A DNA stretch of 64,000 bases from Achromobacter xylosoxidans (GTDB lineage Bacteria; Pseudomonadota; Gammaproteobacteria; Burkholderiales; Burkholderiaceae_B), in the NCBI RefSeq assembly GCF_001457475.1, contig NZ_LN831029.1, forward strand, positions 5,394,001 through 5,458,000. The letters run 5' to 3'. Position 1 is the first letter of the stretch. Each line of letters starts with the position of its first letter. Below the pieces are notes generated by a model. That model was not told where the DNA came from. It ran no database searches and saw only the letters and a list, made by a program, of their open reading frames with translations. This document shows, piece after piece, positions 62,453 to 64,000 of this stretch. Both the position numbers and the translations under genes were made by a program.

Positions 62453-63751
62453 TCAGGCCTTGACCTTGAAAGCGTCGGCATAGGCCGCCGGATTGCTGCC
62501 GTCCCAGACCACGCCGTCGATCAGCTTGGAACTGCGCATCTCGCCGGCGGGCACGGCGATGCCGGCGGCCTGCGCGGCCTGTCTGTAGACGTCGATGCGG
62601 TTGACCTGGCGCGCGGTGGCCAGATAGTCGGGATGTTCCTTGAGCAGGCCCCAGCGCTTGTGCTGGGTCAGGAACCACATGCCATCGCTCAGGTAGGGGA
62701 AGTTGGCCGCGCCGTCGCCCGAAAAGCGCATCGGATGCGCGTCGCTCCAGCGCTTGCCCAGGCCGTCGTCGTACTGGCCCAGCATGCGGTCGACGATGCC
62801 GCTGGCGTCGGTGTTGACGTATGACTTGGCGGCGATGGTCTCGGCCGTCTTGCGGCGGTTCTCGGGCGAGGCGTCGATCCACTTGCCGGCTTCCAGGATC
62901 GCGGCGGTGACGGCGCGCGCGGTGTTGGGGTTGCGCGCCACGAAGTCTGCGCTGGTGCCCAGCACTTTCTCGGGATGGTCGGTCCAGATCGCCTGGGTCG
63001 TCACCGCGGTGAAGCCGATCTTGTCGAGGATGGCGCGCGCGCCCCATGGTTCGCCAACGCAGAAACCGTCCATGTTGCCCACGCGCATGTTGGCCACCAT
63101 CTGCGGCGGCGGCACGGTGATGACCTTGGCGTCCTTCATCGGGTGGATGCCATAGGCGGCCAGCCAGTAGTACAGCCACATGGCGTGGGTGCCGGTGGGA
63201 AAGGTCTGGGCGAAGGTGTATTCGCGCTTCTCGGACGCCATCAGCCTGGCGAGCGATTCACCGTCGCGGGCGCCGGCCTGCGACAGCTTGCTCGACAGGG
63301 TGATGGCCTGACCATTCTGGTTCAGGTTCATCAGTACGGCCATGTCCTTCCTGGGCCCGCCGATGCCCATCTGCACGCCGTAGATCAGGCCATAGAGCAC
63401 GTGCGCCATCGCCAGTTCGCCGTTCAGCAGCTTGTCGCGCACGGCCGCCCACGAGGCTTCCTTGGACGGCGTGATGGTCACGCCATATTTCTTGTCGATG
63501 CCCAGCACCGAGGCCATGACGACCGAGGCGCAGTCGGTCAGCGGAATGAAGCCGATCTTCACCTCGGCCTGTTCGGGCGCGTCGCTGCCGGCGGCCCAGG
63601 CGCCGGCGCGCACCAGCGGGTCGACCAGCGACAGCAGGCCGGCGCCCGCCACGGCGCGCGCGGTGCCGGCCAGCCACTTGCGGCGGCTGGCGTCGGTGGT
63701 CGAATCCGGGTCCGCGGCGGCGGCGGGAAGGCGGGGTTTCACTGGCGTCAT
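62453..63751 (-). CDS. nrtA: Nitrate/nitrite ABC transporter substrate-binding protein
   Basis: A 432-residue binding protein of the NrtA/CmpA type with a twin-arginine signal ('SRRKWLAGTARAVAGAGLLSLV', 22-43). Family text: 'VKIGFIPLTDCASVVMASVLGIDKKYG', 'MAHVLYGLIYGVQMGIGG' and 'NMRVGNMDGFCVGEPWGARAI'. ATG 63751 follows CCAGGAG. It is first in the nrtA-nrtB-nrtD operon, behind a terminator-containing leader. Confidence 0.92.
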   Translation of the reverse strand: MTPVKPRLPAAAADPDSTTDASRRKWLAGTARAVAGAGLLSLVDPLVRAGAWAAGSDAPEQAEVKIGFIPLTDCASVVMASVLGIDKKYGVTITPSKEASWAAVRDKLLNGELAMAHVLYGLIYGVQMGIGGPRKDMAVLMNLNQNGQAITLSSKLSQAGARDGESLARLMASEKREYTFAQTFPTGTHAMWLYYWLAAYGIHPMKDAKVITVPPPQMVANMRVGNMDGFCVGEPWGARAILDKIGFTAVTTQAIWTDHPEKVLGTSADFVARNPNTARAVTAAILEAGKWIDASPENRRKTAETIAAKSYVNTDASGIVDRMLGQYDDGLGKRWSDAHPMRFSGDGAANFPYLSDGMWFLTQHKRWGLLKEHPDYLATARQVNRIDVYRQAAQAAGIAVPAGEMRSSKLIDGVVWDGSNPAAYADAFKVKA

Positions 63752-63765
63752 ACGGGGCTCCTGGC

Positions 63766-63845
63766 AAAAAAAAACGTCCCGCGCGCCGCGCGGGAACAAC
63801 CCGCTGGCGCCGCGGAACGTCGTTGTTCCCTGCCGCTGTCGCGGC
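63766..63845 (-). promoter_or_regulatory. nrtA leader: ANTAR-like hairpin and intrinsic terminator
   Basis: Reading leftward: a stem GCCGC-GACA-GCGGC (63832-63845), then GGAAC-AACGAC-GTTCC (63814-63829) whose 6-nt loop has A1 and G4, the signature of ANTAR-protein targets. Next is a terminator, TCCCGCGC-GGC-GCGCGGGA (63777-63795) with nine T (63766-63774), 6 nt before the CCAGGAG of nrtA. GGGAACAAC and GTTGTTCCC can also pair, as an alternative fold. It looks like a NasT/NasR-type antitermination switch. Confidence 0.65.
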
Positions 63846-64000
63846 GCTTGGCGTGGTCGAGCCGCTCGCGGCCCGCCCATGAACCGTTAAGCAATCCGCG
63901 TGCCAAGGCGCCTCGCATAGCCGGCGCGGCGGCCCTGCGCCCGCGTGCCCACTGGCTTTGCGGGCGTCCACGGCAGTGGCGCGGGCGCAGGTCGCGGGCC

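Overview
The window is high-GC DNA that reads as Alcaligenaceae chromosome (Achromobacter or Bordetella type). The clues are two 'Bug' tripartite-tricarboxylate binding proteins, a tkt-gap-pgk order, MaeB-type malic enzyme, a second infA, FimH-like adhesins and Betaproteobacteria-style protein sequences. No transposase, integrase, tRNA, rRNA or CRISPR array was seen. The genus call is an inference from protein character, not from a search.

Layout. 1-2.5 kb: the start of an SMP-30-family gene, a dicarboxylate/amino-acid symporter and a small conserved protein. 2.6-19.2 kb: a carbon-phosphorus lyase region. It has phnGHIJKLM leftward, the GntR regulator phnF rightward, then a divergent second PhnM, a 2H phosphodiesterase (DUF1045) and PhnN, and finally the phosphonate importer phnCDE leftward. 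A LysR / gamma-glutamyltransferase-like / Bug / GAF module sits between the two phn blocks. Pho-box-like sites precede phnG and phnC, and a shared TCTAGAC operator motif marks phnG and the second phnM. 19.3-32.2 kb: small housekeeping and stress genes, including GFA, an ArsR-SRPBCC operon, IF-1, an M23 peptidase, Mog, an orphan DltD-DltX-like pair, a Pit phosphate transporter, a DsbA-like protein, GSTs, CbpA-CbpM, a GNAT, a cupin and a VOC protein.

32.2-37.7 kb: a tight operon with an Anr/Fnr-type box. It encodes a DUF3141 protein (PhaC-like Cys nucleophile, histone-like tail), a Pta/Ptb-family acyltransferase, acetate kinase and FabI, which suggests low-oxygen acyl-CoA, acetate or fatty-acid metabolism. 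37.7-40.7 kb: a SulP transporter and a second Bug protein. 40.8-45.2 kb: the leftward tkt-gap-pgk operon, with a large nested hairpin between gap and pgk. 45.4-52.9 kb: a coiled-coil protein, RsmE, the overlapping maeB-patatin-barstar chain, a degenerate FAD-oxidase-like protein and a class I aminotransferase. 53.1-55.9 kb: a tandem duplication of about 1.44 kb that carries two fimbrial tip-adhesin-like genes, each behind the same 50-bp upstream repeat.

55.9-64.0 kb: a membrane-anchored lytic transglycosylase, UbiD, the yqjD-yqjE-yqjK-like envelope operon, a secreted protein of unknown function, and the nitrate/nitrite ABC importer nrtA-nrtB-nrtD. The nrtA leader carries an intrinsic terminator next to its ribosome-binding site and an ANTAR-like hexaloop hairpin, so it looks like an antitermination switch. 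The most unusual items are the orphan DltD/DltX acyl-relay pair, the Anr-linked DUF3141 operon, the nrt leader, the duplicated adhesin units and the dual Pho/PhnF control of the phn genes.
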